DNA from: Candidatus Eisenbacteria bacterium
Lineage (GTDB): Bacteria > Desulfobacterota > Binatia > DP-6
Direction of reading: 5' to 3'
Assembly: GCA_035577985.1 (NCBI GenBank)
Contig: DATJZY010000057.1
Coordinates: forward strand, 62,001-126,000
Length of the DNA stretch: 64,000 nucleotides
Part shown: one piece after another, positions 8,757 to 23,630 of the stretch
Layout of the letters: every line of letters starts with the position of its first letter
Numbering within the stretch: position 1 is the stretch's first letter
Made by a program: the position numbers and the translations under genes
Notes under the pieces: generated by a model
The model's input: the letters and a program-made list of their open reading frames with translations, nothing else
Told to the model about the DNA's origin: nothing
Database searches by the model: none

Positions 8757-10106
8757 GTGACCTCGTCGCTGCTCCGAGCGCTCGGCCGAGCCCTCACGGC
8801 GCCCGGCGCGCCGCGTGCCGGAGAGCACGTGCTGGTCGCGGCGTCGGGTGGGCCCGACTCGACGGCGTTGCTCACCGGCCTCGCCCACGTGGGTCCCGAG
8901 CGCGGCCTCGCGCTCTCGGTGGGGCACGTGGACCACGGGCTTCGCGGCGCCGAGAGCCGTGCCGACGCGCAGGCGGTCGAAGCCCTGGCCGAGCGACTCG
9001 GTCTGGCGTGCCGGGTCCGCGTGGGACCGATCGAGCCGGGCGGCAACCTCGAGTCACGCGCGCGCGCGGCGCGCCATCGCGCCCTCGCCGCGATGGCGAC
9101 GGAGGCGGGGGCCTCGCGCATCGCGCTCGCCCACACCGAGGACGATCAGGTCGAGACCGTGCTCCTGCGCCTGCTGCGCGGCGCCGGCCGCCGGGGCCTG
9201 GGCGGAATGCCGGCCGTGCGCGGCCGCCTCTGGCGGCCGCTCCTGGCGGCGACCCGCGCCGACGTCCGGCGCTACCTCGCCGACCAGGGTCTCCCGTTCA
9301 GCGTCGATCGGACGAACGCCGACCTGCGGTACGCGCGCAATCGGCTCCGACGGCTCGTGATCCCGCTGCTGACGCGCGAGTTCAACCCTCGCCTGGGAGC
9401 CGCAGTGACGGCGCTCGCCACCCGGCTCCAGGACGAGGACGAGTTCCTGCGCAACGCCGCCGCGGTGCGCGCTGCGGCCCATTGCCGCGGTGACGCCCTG
9501 GCGACGACCGTCCTCGAAGAGCCCCCGGCGCTCGCCCGGCGCATCGTGCGGGCCTGGCTCGACGCCGCGTCGCCCCGCCGGACCACGGCGGCCGACGTCG
9601 AGCGCGTCCTTCGCCTCGCCGCGGGCGAGCATGGCGGCAACGTCGCCGTCCCGGGTCCCGGCCGCATCGTCCGCGAAGGGGACGTGCTGGTGCGGCGCGC
9701 CGGGCGCGATCCCGTGCGCCGGGCATTCCGCCGCGACGTCGTCCTGGGAGGGATCGTCGAGGGACCCGCGGGATGGCGTCTCGAGGTCTCCGGCCCGCGG
9801 CCACGGGGCGCCGAGGAGATGACGTCGCTCTCGGGCTCCGTCGCACGCTTCGACGCCGAGGCGCTCGCTCTGCCGCTCGTCGTGCGCTCGCCGCGCCCCG
9901 GCGATCGCATCCGCATCGCCGGCGTCGGCACCCGCAAGCTCCAGGACGTCCTCGTCGACGCCAAGGTGCCGCGCGAGCGCCGCCCGGAGGTTCCGGTGCT
10001 GGTGGACGCCACCGGAACGATCCTCTGGGTCGCCGGCATCGTGCGGGGTGCCGAGGCGCGCATCGGACCCGCGACCGGCCGGGTCATCGACATGACGCTG
10101 CGCTGA
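8757..10106 (+). CDS. tilS: tRNA(Ile)-lysidine synthase
   Basis: TilS ligates lysine to C34 of the tRNA-Ile2 CAU anticodon, changing it to read AUA. The 449-aa protein has the PP-loop ATPase motif SGGPDST near residue 29, then VDHGLRGAESRADA and the HTEDDQVETVLLRLLRG segment diagnostic of TilS. The C-terminal part (IRIAGVGTRKLQDVLVDAKVP) is the TilS C-terminal tRNA-binding domain. The GTG at 8757 follows a -10-like TAGGAT by 6 nt. It precedes ftsH, a pairing found in many bacteria, although ftsH has its own promoter-like sequence here. Confidence 0.95.
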   Translation: MTSSLLRALGRALTAPGAPRAGEHVLVAASGGPDSTALLTGLAHVGPERGLALSVGHVDHGLRGAESRADAQAVEALAERLGLACRVRVGPIEPGGNLESRARAARHRALAAMATEAGASRIALAHTEDDQVETVLLRLLRGAGRRGLGGMPAVRGRLWRPLLAATRADVRRYLADQGLPFSVDRTNADLRYARNRLRRLVIPLLTREFNPRLGAAVTALATRLQDEDEFLRNAAAVRAAAHCRGDALATTVLEEPPALARRIVRAWLDAASPRRTTAADVERVLRLAAGEHGGNVAVPGPGRIVREGDVLVRRAGRDPVRRAFRRDVVLGGIVEGPAGWRLEVSGPRPRGAEEMTSLSGSVARFDAEALALPLVVRSPRPGDRIRIAGVGTRKLQDVLVDAKVPRERRPEVPVLVDATGTILWVAGIVRGAEARIGPATGRVIDMTLR

Positions 10107-10117
10107 GGCCACAATCA

Positions 10118-10146
10118 TTGCCGCTCGGAAACCCCTATGGTAGCGT
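10118..10146 (+). promoter_or_regulatory. promoter of ftsH
   Basis: TTGCCG (10118-10123), 17 nt spacer, TAGCGT (10141-10146). The GTG start lies 15 nt downstream, giving a leader of roughly 8-9 nt without a ribosome site. The same TAGCGT -10 hexamer recurs before dnaE and the MoxR gene. Confidence 0.5.
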
Positions 10147-10161
10147 CGAAACGCAGCTTCT

Positions 10162-12012
<1,851 letters not shown>

Positions 12013-12066
12013 GGTCGTGCGCCGGGCGCCGAACGGGGCTGCGGGAGACGGGGAGGCGGCGGCGCG

Positions 12067-12819
12067 ATGAGTGAGCTACTGTTCTCGTTCCGCTGGCAGG
12101 ACGGCGTCGACATCTTCCTGCTGGCGATCGGGATCTACTCCGCGATCCAGCTGATCCGCGGCACGCGTGCCGTCCCCATGCTGATCGGCCTCGGGATGGT
12201 GTACGGGCTCTACTTCCTGTCGGCGCAGTTCGAGATCTACACGGTCAACGTCCTCCTCAACTACCTCCTCTCGTGGTCGCTCGTCCTGTTCCTCATCGTC
12301 TTCCAGAACGACATCCGCCGCCTGTTGACGACGGTCGGCACGGGCCCGCTCTTCTCGCCGCGCGATCGCATGGCGCAGGGGCAGGCGGTTGAGGAGCTCG
12401 TGAAGGCGACGGCCCACCTCGCCAGCCGGCGCATCGGCGCGCTCATCGTGCTGCAGAACGAGGTCGGCCTCAACGAGTACATCGACGTCGGCACGCGGCT
12501 CGACGCGCGCGTCTCGCGCGAGCTGGTGACCAGCATCTTCCTGCCCGACTCGCCCATTCACGACGGCGCGCTCATCATCCAGCACGGGCGCATCACCGCG
12601 GCCGGCTGCTTCCTGCCGCTCACGACCAACCCGAACGTCTCGAAGACGCTCGGCACGCGCCATCGCGCGGCCATCGGGCTCACCGAGGAGACCGACGCCA
12701 TGGTGATCGTCGTCTCCGAGGAGGACGGGACGATCTCGCTGGTCCGCGAGGGCACCATCACGCGCGACGTCGACGCGGCGACCCTGCGCACGACCATGCA
12801 GCGCCTCCTCATCGAATGA
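12067..12819 (+). CDS. cdaA: diadenylate cyclase CdaA
   Basis: CdaA makes the second messenger c-di-AMP from two ATP. The 250-aa product has three N-terminal membrane helices (about residues 12-80), then a DisA_N catalytic domain with the DGA motif at 166-168 and the RHR motif at 198-200, both needed for activity. The gene overlaps the CdaR-like gene by 4 nt (ATGA), and glmM follows, reproducing the cdaA-cdaR-glmM operon of Firmicutes. In those bacteria CdaR and GlmM bind and restrain CdaA, linking c-di-AMP to osmotic and wall homeostasis. The same wiring is inferred here. Confidence 0.95.
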   Translation: MSELLFSFRWQDGVDIFLLAIGIYSAIQLIRGTRAVPMLIGLGMVYGLYFLSAQFEIYTVNVLLNYLLSWSLVLFLIVFQNDIRRLLTTVGTGPLFSPRDRMAQGQAVEELVKATAHLASRRIGALIVLQNEVGLNEYIDVGTRLDARVSRELVTSIFLPDSPIHDGALIIQHGRITAAGCFLPLTTNPNVSKTLGTRHRAAIGLTEETDAMVIVVSEEDGTISLVREGTITRDVDAATLRTTMQRLLIE

Positions 12820-13849
12820 AGCTGCCGGCGCTGCGATCCCGGCGCTCGCCGCCGGACCCCGACGCCCAGCGCGGCCCCACGCCGCCGTGGCAGCGGCTCT
12901 TCCGGATCCCGCGCGGCCGCGAGCTGCGCGAGCTCCTTCGGCGGGATCCGGGCACGAAGCTCGTGGCGCTGCTGCTCGCGATCTTCCTGTGGTACTCGAT
13001 CACCAAGACCGAGCGGGACGCCGAACGCATCATCGAGCTGCCGGTGTCGCTGCGCAACATCCCGGACGGCTTCGCCGTGAGCCAGCCGCCGACGAAACCG
13101 GTCAGCGTGACCTTGCGCGGCCCGCGCACGATCCTCGACAACGTCGACGAACGGAAGACCCGTCTCCAGGTGGGCCTCAAGCGCATCACCGAGCCGGGCG
13201 ACCTCCGCGTCGACCTGAACGGCGCCATGCTGAACCCGGAGCTGCCGCGGTCGCTCAAGGCCGTGCGGTTCGATCCGCCGAGCCTCACGCTGCGTGCCGA
13301 CAAGCGCACCATGCGCCGCCTGCCGGTGAAGCCGAACCTGGCGGGCTCTCCGGCGCTCGGCTATACGGTCACGGAGTCGACGGTGGCGCCGGACGTCGTC
13401 GAGGTGACCGGGCCGGCGCGGATCGTCGACGACTTGAAGCAGGTGACCACCGAGCCCATCGAGCTGCGCGGCGCGAGCGAGTCCGTCGACCGCAACGTCC
13501 TCCTCGATCGCCCCGATCCGGCCCTCACGTTCGTCCCGGACGTCGTGCGGGTCAGCGTCACGCTCCAGGAGAACCTCGTCTCGCGCGACTTCCCGCGCGT
13601 CCGGATCCTGGCGCCGGCGGGCGTCAGCGAAATCACCCCGGCGACCGTCGACCTGACGATCCGGGGACCGCAGCGCTTGGTGCACAACCTGAAGCTCCCC
13701 CCCGACGCCGTCACCGTCGACGTCGCCGATCTGCCGCCGGGCGTCCATGCGGGGGTCGGGCTCCAGGTGACGCTGCCCGAGGGCCTGAAGGTCGTCGAGC
13801 AGTCGCCCGACCGTGTGCGGGTGAAGGTGGCGGGGGAGGAGCAGCGCCA

Positions 13850-13853
<4 letters not shown>
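12816..13853 (+). CDS. cdaR: YbbR-domain protein, CdaA regulator CdaR
   Basis: A 345-aa membrane-tethered protein. After a basic, Pro-rich N-terminus, one membrane helix ([15 protein letters not shown]) is followed by several YbbR repeats facing outside the cytoplasm, each with the pattern 'v.P..V.v.Gp...v..l..v....dl.....g'. CdaR binds CdaA in the membrane and modulates c-di-AMP synthesis in Bacillus and Listeria. The start codon overlaps cdaA by 4 nt and the stop overlaps the GTG of glmM, so the three genes are translationally coupled. Confidence 0.9.
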
Positions 13854-15208
<1,355 letters not shown>

Positions 15209-15216
15209 CCGGTCGG

Positions 15217-16758
15217 ATGCGCCTCTGCACCGCGGCGCAGATGCGTGCGCTCGATCAGTGGACGATCGAGCATGGGACGCCGGGGCACGTCCTCATGGAG
15301 CGCGCCGGGAAGGGTGCGACGCGGGTGCTGCGCCGAAGCCTGCCGCGCGGACGCACCGTGGTCGTCTGCGGGCGCGGCAACAACGGCGGCGACGGCTTCG
15401 TGATCGCGCGCCATCTGCGGCGCGCCGGTGCCGCCGTCGAGGTCTGGCTCGCGGGTTCACCCAAGGCAGTCCAGGGCGATGCGGCGCGCATGCTCGCGGC
15501 GTGGCGGCGCGCCGGGGGGCGGGTGCACGAGTGCACCACCGCCGCGGACGTGGCGGCGCTCCGGCGCGGGCTCGAACGCGCCGCCGTCGTCGTCGATGCG
15601 CTGCTGGGAACGGGTCTCAACGCGCCGGTCGCGGGACTGCACGCCGAGATCATCGACGCGATGAACGGCGCCGGGCGCCCCATCTTCGCCGTCGACATCG
15701 CCTCCGGCCTCTCGGCGGACACGGGACGCCCCCTCGGGACGGCGGTGCACGCGACCCTCACCGCGACCTTCGGCCATCCGAAGGTCGGACAGCATCTGTA
15801 TCCGGGCATCGAGCACACTGGGACCCTCGAGATCGTCGACATCGGCCTGCGCGACGAGGGCCTCGCGACCATCGGGCCCGCGGTGGACCTGCTCGAAGCT
15901 GGAGAGGTCGGGCGCCTGCTCCCGCCCCGACCGCGCGGCGCCCACAAGGGCACGTTCGGACACGTGCTCGTGATCGCAGGTTCGCGGGGCAAGAGCGGCG
16001 CGGCGCTGCTCGCGGCCGAAGCCGCGGGGCGCGCCGGCGCCGGCCTGGTCACGCTCGCCAGCGCGGCCGCGCTCCAGCCGGTGCTCGAGGGCCACGTGCG
16101 CGAGGCCATGACGGCCTCGCTCCCCGACGGACGCGACGGCACGATGGCGCTCGGCGACGGCATCGCGCTCACGCGCCTCCTCGAGGGCAAGGCCGCGGTG
16201 GTCTGCGGCCCCGGCGTCGGCGCGAATTCCGACACTCGCATCCTGGTCGCGGCGATCGCGCGCACCGCGCGCGCGCCGCTCGTCGTCGACGCCGACGGTC
16301 TCAACTGCGTCGCCGGGACGAGCGTGCTCCGCGAGCGGCCTGCGGCGACGGTCGTGACGCCCCATCCGGGCGAGATGAGCCGCCTGCTCGAGATCACGAT
16401 CGCCGAGGTGCAGGCGGACCGGCTGCGCGTCGCGCGCCAGCTCGCGGCCCGCGATCGGATCGTGGTCGTGCTGAAGGGCGCCCGTACGATCGTCGCCGCG
16501 CCCGACGGTCAGGCCGCGGTCGTTCCGACCGGGAATCCCGGCATGGCGAGCGGCGGGACCGGCGACGTCCTCGCGGGCATCGTCGGCGGGCTCCTGGCCC
16601 AGGGGCTCCAGCCCTTCGACGCCGCCCGCCTGGGCGCCTTCGCGCACGGCCTCGCCGGCGACCGGGTGGCGCTCCGCCAGGGCGAGACCGGGCTGCTGGC
16701 GCACGACCTCCTGGACGAGCTGCCGCCGACGCTTGCCACGCTCCAGTCCGCCGTCTAG
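15217..16758 (+). CDS. nnr: bifunctional NAD(P)HX epimerase / ADP-dependent NAD(P)HX dehydratase
   Basis: Repairs hydrated NADH and NADPH. The 513-aa protein fuses both activities: an N-terminal YjeF_N epimerase domain (CGRGNNGGDGFVIARHL, about residues 48-64) and a C-terminal ribokinase-like dehydratase with KGTFGHVLVIAGSRGKSGAA, VVTPHPGEMSRLL and the catalytic/nucleotide-binding GNPGMASGGTGDVLAGI. ATG 15217 lies 8 nt after glmM. tsaE follows after 11 nt, a neighbour pairing seen in many bacteria (E. coli yjeF-tsaE). Confidence 0.95.
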   Translation: MRLCTAAQMRALDQWTIEHGTPGHVLMERAGKGATRVLRRSLPRGRTVVVCGRGNNGGDGFVIARHLRRAGAAVEVWLAGSPKAVQGDAARMLAAWRRAGGRVHECTTAADVAALRRGLERAAVVVDALLGTGLNAPVAGLHAEIIDAMNGAGRPIFAVDIASGLSADTGRPLGTAVHATLTATFGHPKVGQHLYPGIEHTGTLEIVDIGLRDEGLATIGPAVDLLEAGEVGRLLPPRPRGAHKGTFGHVLVIAGSRGKSGAALLAAEAAGRAGAGLVTLASAAALQPVLEGHVREAMTASLPDGRDGTMALGDGIALTRLLEGKAAVVCGPGVGANSDTRILVAAIARTARAPLVVDADGLNCVAGTSVLRERPAATVVTPHPGEMSRLLEITIAEVQADRLRVARQLAARDRIVVVLKGARTIVAAPDGQAAVVPTGNPGMASGGTGDVLAGIVGGLLAQGLQPFDAARLGAFAHGLAGDRVALRQGETGLLAHDLLDELPPTLATLQSAV

Positions 16759-16769
16759 CCCGGACGGGC

Positions 16770-17237
16770 ATGCTGGTCCGTGAGGTCGAGACGACGTCCC
16801 CCGAGGAGACCGAAGCCCTCGCCGAACGCCTGGGGCGGACGGCAGAAGGGGGCGAGGTGGTCGGCCTCGAAGGTGAGCTCGGGGCGGGAAAGACCTGCTT
16901 CGTGCGGGGGCTCGCCCGCGGCCTCGGCGCCGATCCCGACACGGTCGCGAGCCCCACGTTCGTCATCGCGACCGAGTACCGCAGCGGCCGCCTGCCACTC
17001 CATCACGTCGACCTCTATCGCCTTGAGCCGCCGCTGGCGGATACGCTATTCCTACGCGAGGTGCTCTACGGCGCGGGAGTCGCGGCCGTCGAGTGGTTCG
17101 ACCGGCTTCTCCCAGCGGCGGGGAACGACGTGCTCCACGTCACCCTTTGCCACGGCGACGGCAGCCGCCGGGCGATCCGTCTCGCGGCTCACGGCTCACG
17201 GCACGAGCGATGGCTCGGGCGCGCCCTCGGCACCTGA
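16770..17237 (+). CDS. tsaE: tRNA t6A biosynthesis ATPase TsaE
   Basis: TsaE is the small ATPase that works with TsaB and TsaD to make threonylcarbamoyl-A37 in tRNAs reading ANN codons. The 155-aa product has Walker [14 protein letters not shown], the [10 protein letters not shown] segment and the [11 protein letters not shown] Walker B-like motif, all diagnostic. It starts 11 nt after the NAD(P)HX repair gene and probably shares its transcript. The C-terminal 30 residues are basic. tsaB and tsaD are not in this window. Confidence 0.93.
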   Translation: MLVREVETTSPEETEALAERLGRTAEGGEVVGLEGELGAGKTCFVRGLARGLGADPDTVASPTFVIATEYRSGRLPLHHVDLYRLEPPLADTLFLREVLYGAGVAAVEWFDRLLPAAGNDVLHVTLCHGDGSRRAIRLAAHGSRHERWLGRALGT

Positions 17238-17254
17238 GCGCGGCGGCGACGGGA

Positions 17255-18463
<1,209 letters not shown>

Positions 18464-18467
18464 TCGC

Positions 18468-20087
18468 ATGCGGAAGATCCAGCTCTACGACACGACGCTG
18501 CGCGACGGTTGCCAGTCGGAGGACGTGAACCTCACGCTCGACGACAAGCTGCGCGTGGCCGAGCTGCTCGACGACCTCGGCATCCACGTGGTCGAGGGCG
18601 GCTGGCCGGGCTCGAACCCGCGCGACGAGGAGTTCTTCCGCGCGGTGAAGAAGCTCCGGCTCCGGCACGCGCGCATCGCCGCGTTCGGGTCGACCAAGCG
18701 CGCGGGCGTGCGGGCCTCCGAGGATCGGAACCTCCAGCTCTGCGTGCGCGCCGACACGCCGGTCGTGACCATCGTCGGCAAGACCTGGGACCTGCACGTG
18801 AAGGACGATCTGCGGATCGCACTCAAGGCGAACCTGGAGGTCATCGCCGAGTCGGTGGCGTACCTGAAGAAGCACACCGACGAGGTGGTGTTCGATGCGG
18901 AGCACTTCTTCGACGGGTACGCGGCGAACCCCGAGTACGCGCTCGCGTGCCTCGCGGCCGCGGCCGAGGCGGGCGCGGGCGTGCTGTGTCTCTGCGACAC
19001 GCGCGGCGGATCGCTCCCGTCGGCGGTCGCCGCGGCCGTCGACGCCGCGCGGTCAGCCATCGAGGGGACGCCGCTCGGGATCCATTGTCACAACGACTGC
19101 GAGCTGGCGGTCGCCAACTCTCTGGCCGCGGTCGAGCACGGTTGCGCGCAGGTGCAGGGCACGATCAACGGCTTCGGCGAGCGGTGTGGCAACGCGAACC
19201 TCGTCTCGATCATCCCGACGCTGCAGCTCAAGCGCGGCTACCAGTGCGTCTCGGCCGCGCAGCTCCGCAAGCTCGCCCACGTCTCGCGCACCGTCTACGA
19301 GCTGGCGAACCTCGAGCCGAGCAAGCGCCAGGCGTACGTCGGGCAGAGCGCCTTCGCCCACAAGGGCGGGCTGCACGTGGCGGCGGTCCAGAAGAACGCC
19401 GAGACCTACGAGCACATCGATCCGGCCGTGGTCGGCAACACGCAGCGCGTGCTCATGTCCGACCTCGCCGGGCGGTCGAACCTGCTCGCCAAGGCGGCGG
19501 AGTTCGGGATCGACCTCTCGAGCGACGGGCCCGTCGTCCGCACGCTGCTGCAGGAGGTGAAGGACCTCGAAGCGAGCGGCTACGCCTACGAGGGTGCCGA
19601 TGCTTCGTTCGAGCTCCTCATGCGCAAGGCCCTCGACGGCGAGCGCGCGCAGTTCTTCCGCCTGATCGGCTTCCGCGTCATCGACGAGAAGCGCCACGAG
19701 GGCGAGCCGTCGATCGCGGAGGCGACGATCCAGCTCGAAGGACCCGACGGGCAGATCGCGCACACCGCGGCGCAGGGGAACGGCCCCGTGCACGCGCTCG
19801 ACCAGGCGCTACGGAAGGCGCTCGGCAAGTTCTACCCCGAGGTCGAGGACATCCGCCTGCACGACTACAAGGTCCGCGTTCTCGGCAGCAGCGAGGGGAC
19901 GGGCGCGCTCGTCCGTGTGCTCATCGAGTCGGGCGACGACGAGCGCCGTTGGACGACGGTGGGCGTGTCGCACAACGTGATCGAGGCCTCGTGGCAGGCC
20001 CTCGTCGACAGCGTCGACTACAAGCTGCACCGCTCGCGGCGGGCCCCGGTGCGGCGCAAGCGGACGGCGGACGCGCCGCGGGCGTAG
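18468..20087 (+). CDS. cimA: (R)-citramalate synthase CimA
   Basis: Condenses pyruvate and acetyl-CoA to citramalate, opening the threonine-independent route to isoleucine. The 539-aa protein begins KIQLYDTTLRDGCQSEDVNL, the DRE-TIM metallolyase active-site motif, and has EGGWPGSNPRDEEFF, characteristic of CimA rather than 2-isopropylmalate synthase. The GIHCHNDCELAVANSLAAV segment supplies metal-binding His residues, and the C-terminal ~150 residues form the LeuA-type regulatory dimer domain. It sits 4 nt after lysC and 8 nt before the cysteine desulfurase. Confidence 0.93.
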   Translation: MRKIQLYDTTLRDGCQSEDVNLTLDDKLRVAELLDDLGIHVVEGGWPGSNPRDEEFFRAVKKLRLRHARIAAFGSTKRAGVRASEDRNLQLCVRADTPVVTIVGKTWDLHVKDDLRIALKANLEVIAESVAYLKKHTDEVVFDAEHFFDGYAANPEYALACLAAAAEAGAGVLCLCDTRGGSLPSAVAAAVDAARSAIEGTPLGIHCHNDCELAVANSLAAVEHGCAQVQGTINGFGERCGNANLVSIIPTLQLKRGYQCVSAAQLRKLAHVSRTVYELANLEPSKRQAYVGQSAFAHKGGLHVAAVQKNAETYEHIDPAVVGNTQRVLMSDLAGRSNLLAKAAEFGIDLSSDGPVVRTLLQEVKDLEASGYAYEGADASFELLMRKALDGERAQFFRLIGFRVIDEKRHEGEPSIAEATIQLEGPDGQIAHTAAQGNGPVHALDQALRKALGKFYPEVEDIRLHDYKVRVLGSSEGTGALVRVLIESGDDERRWTTVGVSHNVIEASWQALVDSVDYKLHRSRRAPVRRKRTADAPRA

Positions 20088-20095
20088 GGAGCGCG

Positions 20096-21238
20096 GTGCG
20101 GATCTACCTCGACCACAACGCGAGTGCGCCGCTGCGACCCGAGGTGCGCGCGGCGATGATCGACGCGCTCGGCGCGACCGGCAATCCGTCGAGCGCCCAC
20201 CGCGAGGGCGCGCATGCCCGGATGCTGGTCGAGCGGGCGCGCGCCGAGGTCGCGGCGCTCGTCGGCGGCGAGCCGAGCGAAGTGATCTTCACGAGCGGCG
20301 CCACCGAAGCGAACAACCTGGCGCTGCGCGGCACCCTCGCTGCCAGCGGACGCCGTGGGCTCGTCACCACGGCCATCGAGCACGCGTCGGTCCTCGAGAC
20401 CGCACGCGAGCTGGCCGCGGGCGGCGCGCCGCTCGCCGTGGTCGGCGTCGACGCCGAGGGACACGTCGCCGTCGCCGACGTGACTGCCGCGTGCACGGCC
20501 GATACCGCGCTCGTCAGCGTCGGCCTCGCCAACGGCGAGGTCGGGTCGGTGGCGCCGGTCGCAGCGATCGCCGCCGGGCTCGCCGGGCGCGGCCTCGTCG
20601 TCCACACCGACGCCGCGCAGGCGGCCGGCCGCCTCCCGATCGACACCGGGGGCCTCGGCGTCGACCTGCTCTCGCTCTCCGCCCACAAGCTGGGTGGGCC
20701 CACCGGCGTCGGCGCGCTCTGGGCGCGGCGCGGCTGCGCGCTGCGCGCGCAGTCGACCGGCGGGTCCCAGGAGCGCAGACGTCGCGCCGGGACGGAGAAC
20801 GTCGCCGGGATCGTCGGCTTCGGCGTCGCCGCGCAGCTCGCACGCGCCGAGCTGGCGGCGGCCGGCAGCCGGATGGCGGCACTGCGTGACCGCCTGTGGG
20901 AAGGACTTCGCGCGGCGCTGCCGGACATCGTGCGCAACGGCCCGGCCGGCGAGCCCCGGCTCCCCAACACCCTCAACGTCACCGTCCCGCGCTGCGAGGG
21001 CGAGAGCTTGCTCGTGCTCCTCGACCTCGAAGGCGTCGCGGCCTCGCTCGGCTCGGCCTGCGCGGCGGGCGGCGCCGAGCCGTCGCACGTGCTGCGGGCG
21101 ATGGGGCGGAGCGAGGCCGAGGCGCGCAGTGGCCTTCGCCTCTCCCTGGGGCCGGCCACGACCGACGCCGAGATCGATCGTGTCGTCGCCGTCGTGCCGC
21201 GCCTGGTGGCGCAGATCCGCCGGGGCGCAGCGGCATGA
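20096..21238 (+). CDS. cysteine desulfurase (IscS/NifS family)
   Basis: A pyridoxal-phosphate enzyme that takes sulfur from cysteine as an enzyme-bound persulfide. The 380-aa product has [11 protein letters not shown] at the N-terminus, [26 protein letters not shown], the PLP lysine in [11 protein letters not shown], and the active-site Cys in LGSACAAGG. The GTG at 20096 is the only start that keeps the conserved N-terminus. It overlaps mnmA by 4 nt, so this enzyme is the likely sulfur donor for tRNA thiolation and perhaps for Fe-S clusters of MtaB. No iscU or iscR is adjacent. Confidence 0.95.
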   Translation: MRIYLDHNASAPLRPEVRAAMIDALGATGNPSSAHREGAHARMLVERARAEVAALVGGEPSEVIFTSGATEANNLALRGTLAASGRRGLVTTAIEHASVLETARELAAGGAPLAVVGVDAEGHVAVADVTAACTADTALVSVGLANGEVGSVAPVAAIAAGLAGRGLVVHTDAAQAAGRLPIDTGGLGVDLLSLSAHKLGGPTGVGALWARRGCALRAQSTGGSQERRRRAGTENVAGIVGFGVAAQLARAELAAAGSRMAALRDRLWEGLRAALPDIVRNGPAGEPRLPNTLNVTVPRCEGESLLVLLDLEGVAASLGSACAAGGAEPSHVLRAMGRSEAEARSGLRLSLGPATTDAEIDRVVAVVPRLVAQIRRGAAA

Positions 21239-22311
21239 GGCGCGAACGGATCGTGGTCGCGATGAGCGGCGGGGTCGACAGCTCGGTCGCGGCCGCGCTG
21301 TGCGTCCAGGCCGGCTACGAGGTGATCGGCGTGTCGCTGCGCCTGGCGCCCGACGGCGAGGGGAGCTGCTGCTCGCTCGACGACTTCCTCGATGCGCGCG
21401 CGGTCGCCGACCGGCTCGGGTTCCCGCACTACGTGTTCGATCTGCGCGACCTCTTCGAGCGCCGCGTCGTCCAGCCGTTCGTGGACGACTATCTCGCCGG
21501 CCGGACGCCGAATCCCTGCACGCGCTGCAACCAGCACGTGAAGTTCGACTGGCTCTGGCAGCGCACCCGCGAGCTCGGTGCGACCAGGCTCGCAACCGGG
21601 CACTACGCCCGCATCGCCCGCGATCCCGCGACCGGACGCCCGGTCCTGCGCGCGGCACGCGACCCGCTGAAGGATCAGTCCTACTTCCTCTTCACGCTCA
21701 CGGCCGACGTGCTCGCGCACACGCTCTTTCCGGTCGGCGAGATGCCGAAGGACGAGGTGCGCGCCGTCGCGACCAGGCTCGGTCTTCCGACCGCCGCCAA
21801 GCCCGAGAGCATGGAGGTGTGCTTCGTGCCGCGCGGCGATGCCGGCGCGTTCGTCGCCGGTCGCGCCCCGGCGGATCGGCTTCGCCCCGGCGTCGTCCTC
21901 GACGAAGCGGGGGCGGTCGTCGGGCGCCACGACGGCGTGCATCGCTTCACGGTCGGCCAGCGCCGCGGCCTCGGCTTGGGCGGTGGGGCGCGGCGTTACG
22001 TCCGCGCGATCGATGCGGGCTCGGGGACGGTGACCGTGACGGACGCCGCCGGCCTCCGCTCGCGCGGTCTGGTCGCGCGCGACGTCACGTGGAGCGCGGG
22101 CAGGGCGCCCGGGACCGACGTGACGCTCGGGGTCCGGATCCGGCATCGCCATCCGCTGGTGGCCGGGCGCATCGTCGACACGAGCGAGCGGACGGTAACG
22201 ATCGCGTTCGAGGACGACGGCCCGGCGGTGACGCCGGGTCAGGCCGCGGTCGTCTATCGCGGCGACGTCGTGCTGGGCGGCGGGTGGATCGTCGGGGAGC
22301 TCGCCGCATGA
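21235..22311 (+). CDS. mnmA: tRNA-specific 2-thiouridylase MnmA
   Basis: Forms s2U34 in tRNAs for Lys, Glu and Gln. The 358-aa protein has the PP-loop [14 protein letters not shown] at residues 9-22, the first catalytic Cys in TPNPCTRCN, the second in ESMEVCFVP, and LATGHYARI, all family signatures. The ATGA overlap with the preceding desulfurase couples sulfur mobilisation to its use. The next start (mtaB) again overlaps by 4 nt. Confidence 0.96.
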   Translation: MRRERIVVAMSGGVDSSVAAALCVQAGYEVIGVSLRLAPDGEGSCCSLDDFLDARAVADRLGFPHYVFDLRDLFERRVVQPFVDDYLAGRTPNPCTRCNQHVKFDWLWQRTRELGATRLATGHYARIARDPATGRPVLRAARDPLKDQSYFLFTLTADVLAHTLFPVGEMPKDEVRAVATRLGLPTAAKPESMEVCFVPRGDAGAFVAGRAPADRLRPGVVLDEAGAVVGRHDGVHRFTVGQRRGLGLGGGARRYVRAIDAGSGTVTVTDAAGLRSRGLVARDVTWSAGRAPGTDVTLGVRIRHRHPLVAGRIVDTSERTVTIAFEDDGPAVTPGQAAVVYRGDVVLGGGWIVGELAA

Positions 22312-23630
22312 CGCCCCGGGTGGCGATCCTGACCCTCGGCTGCAAGGTGAACAGCTACGACACGGCCACCATCGGTGACCGGCTGCGCGAGGCCGGCTGC
22401 ACGATCGTCGGCGAGGACGCGCCGGCCGACGTGGTGATCGTCAACTCCTGCACGGTGACGGACGCTGCCGACGCGGAGAGCCGGCGCCTGGCGCGGCGCG
22501 CGCGGCGCGAGAACCCGGATGCGCGCATCGTCCTGACCGGCTGCTACGCGCAGACGCAGCCGCAGGGCGCCGCGGCCGTCGAGGCGGTCGACTGGGTCGT
22601 CGGCCCGAGCCGCCTGGAGCGCCTGGTCGAGGTCGTGACGGCCGCGCGGCCGGCGGTGCCGCGGGTGGAGGTGGCGAGCAGCCGGCGCCTGCGCAGCGTC
22701 AGCACCTTCGGCGCACGTACCTTCCCTGGGCAGACGCGGGCGTTCCTGAAGGTCCAGGAGGGCTGCGATCTCTTCTGCACGTTCTGCATCGTCCCAATGG
22801 CGCGCGGCCGGAGCCGCAGTCTCGCGCCGCGCGACGTGCTGCGCGAGATGGAGGGGCTCGCCGCGGCGGGGTTCCAGGAGGTCGTGCTGACCGGCGTCCA
22901 CCTGGGCGGCTACGGCGAGGACCTCTCGCCGCGCACCGACCTCGTGTGGCTGGTCGAGGCGCTCGCCGAGCAGGGGCTGTTCGTGCGCATCCGTCTCTCG
23001 TCGATCGATCCGCACGAGGTCACCGAGCGGCTCCTGCGCGTCATGGCTGCCGCCCCGTCGGTCTGCCCGCACCTCCACGTTCCCCTCCAGGCGGCCGACG
23101 ACGGCGTGCTCGGGCGCATGCGCCGCCGCTACGACCGGGCGCTCGCCGCCGAGCGCCTGGCGATGGTGCGCGAGCTCCTCCCGGACGCGTCGATCGGGAC
23201 GGATCTCATCGCCGGGTTCCCGGGCGAGAGCGACGCGGCCTTCGAGCGCACGCTCGCCTTCGTCGAGGCGAGCCCGATCACCTATGCACACGTCTTCCCG
23301 TACTCCGTGCGCACCGGCACGACGGCCGCGAAGCTCGACGGCAAGGTCGACCCGCCGGCGATCCGCGAGCGCGCCCGCCGCCTGCGCGTCCTGGGCGATC
23401 GCAAGCGCGCCGAGTTCGCCCGCCGCTTCGACGGCACCGACGTCGAGGTCCTGGTCGAGAACACGCGCGACCCGCAGACCGGCGCGCTGCGCGGCTACAC
23501 CCGCAACTACCTGCGGGCCCGGCTCGATGGACCGGATGGGCTCATGGGACGCCGCGTGACCGCGACGCTCGCCGTCGGCGCGCGCGGGAGCGTCGAGGCA
23601 CGCGTGCGACCGGACGACGCCGCCGCATGA
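22308..23630 (+). CDS. mtaB: tRNA (N6-threonylcarbamoyladenosine(37)-C2)-methylthiotransferase MtaB
   Basis: A radical-SAM methylthiotransferase that turns t6A37 into ms2t6A37. The 440-aa protein has the three N-terminal cluster cysteines (TLGCKVN, VNSCTVT, LTGCYAQ), the radical-SAM CxxxCxxC in [13 protein letters not shown], and a C-terminal TRAM-like domain. The lysine after LGC (LGCKVNSYD) points to MtaB rather than MiaB or RimO. Its substrate nucleoside needs TsaE, encoded 5 kb upstream. Translationally coupled to mnmA and rnc by 4-nt overlaps. Confidence 0.92.
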   Translation: MTPRVAILTLGCKVNSYDTATIGDRLREAGCTIVGEDAPADVVIVNSCTVTDAADAESRRLARRARRENPDARIVLTGCYAQTQPQGAAAVEAVDWVVGPSRLERLVEVVTAARPAVPRVEVASSRRLRSVSTFGARTFPGQTRAFLKVQEGCDLFCTFCIVPMARGRSRSLAPRDVLREMEGLAAAGFQEVVLTGVHLGGYGEDLSPRTDLVWLVEALAEQGLFVRIRLSSIDPHEVTERLLRVMAAAPSVCPHLHVPLQAADDGVLGRMRRRYDRALAAERLAMVRELLPDASIGTDLIAGFPGESDAAFERTLAFVEASPITYAHVFPYSVRTGTTAAKLDGKVDPPAIRERARRLRVLGDRKRAEFARRFDGTDVEVLVENTRDPQTGALRGYTRNYLRARLDGPDGLMGRRVTATLAVGARGSVEARVRPDDAAA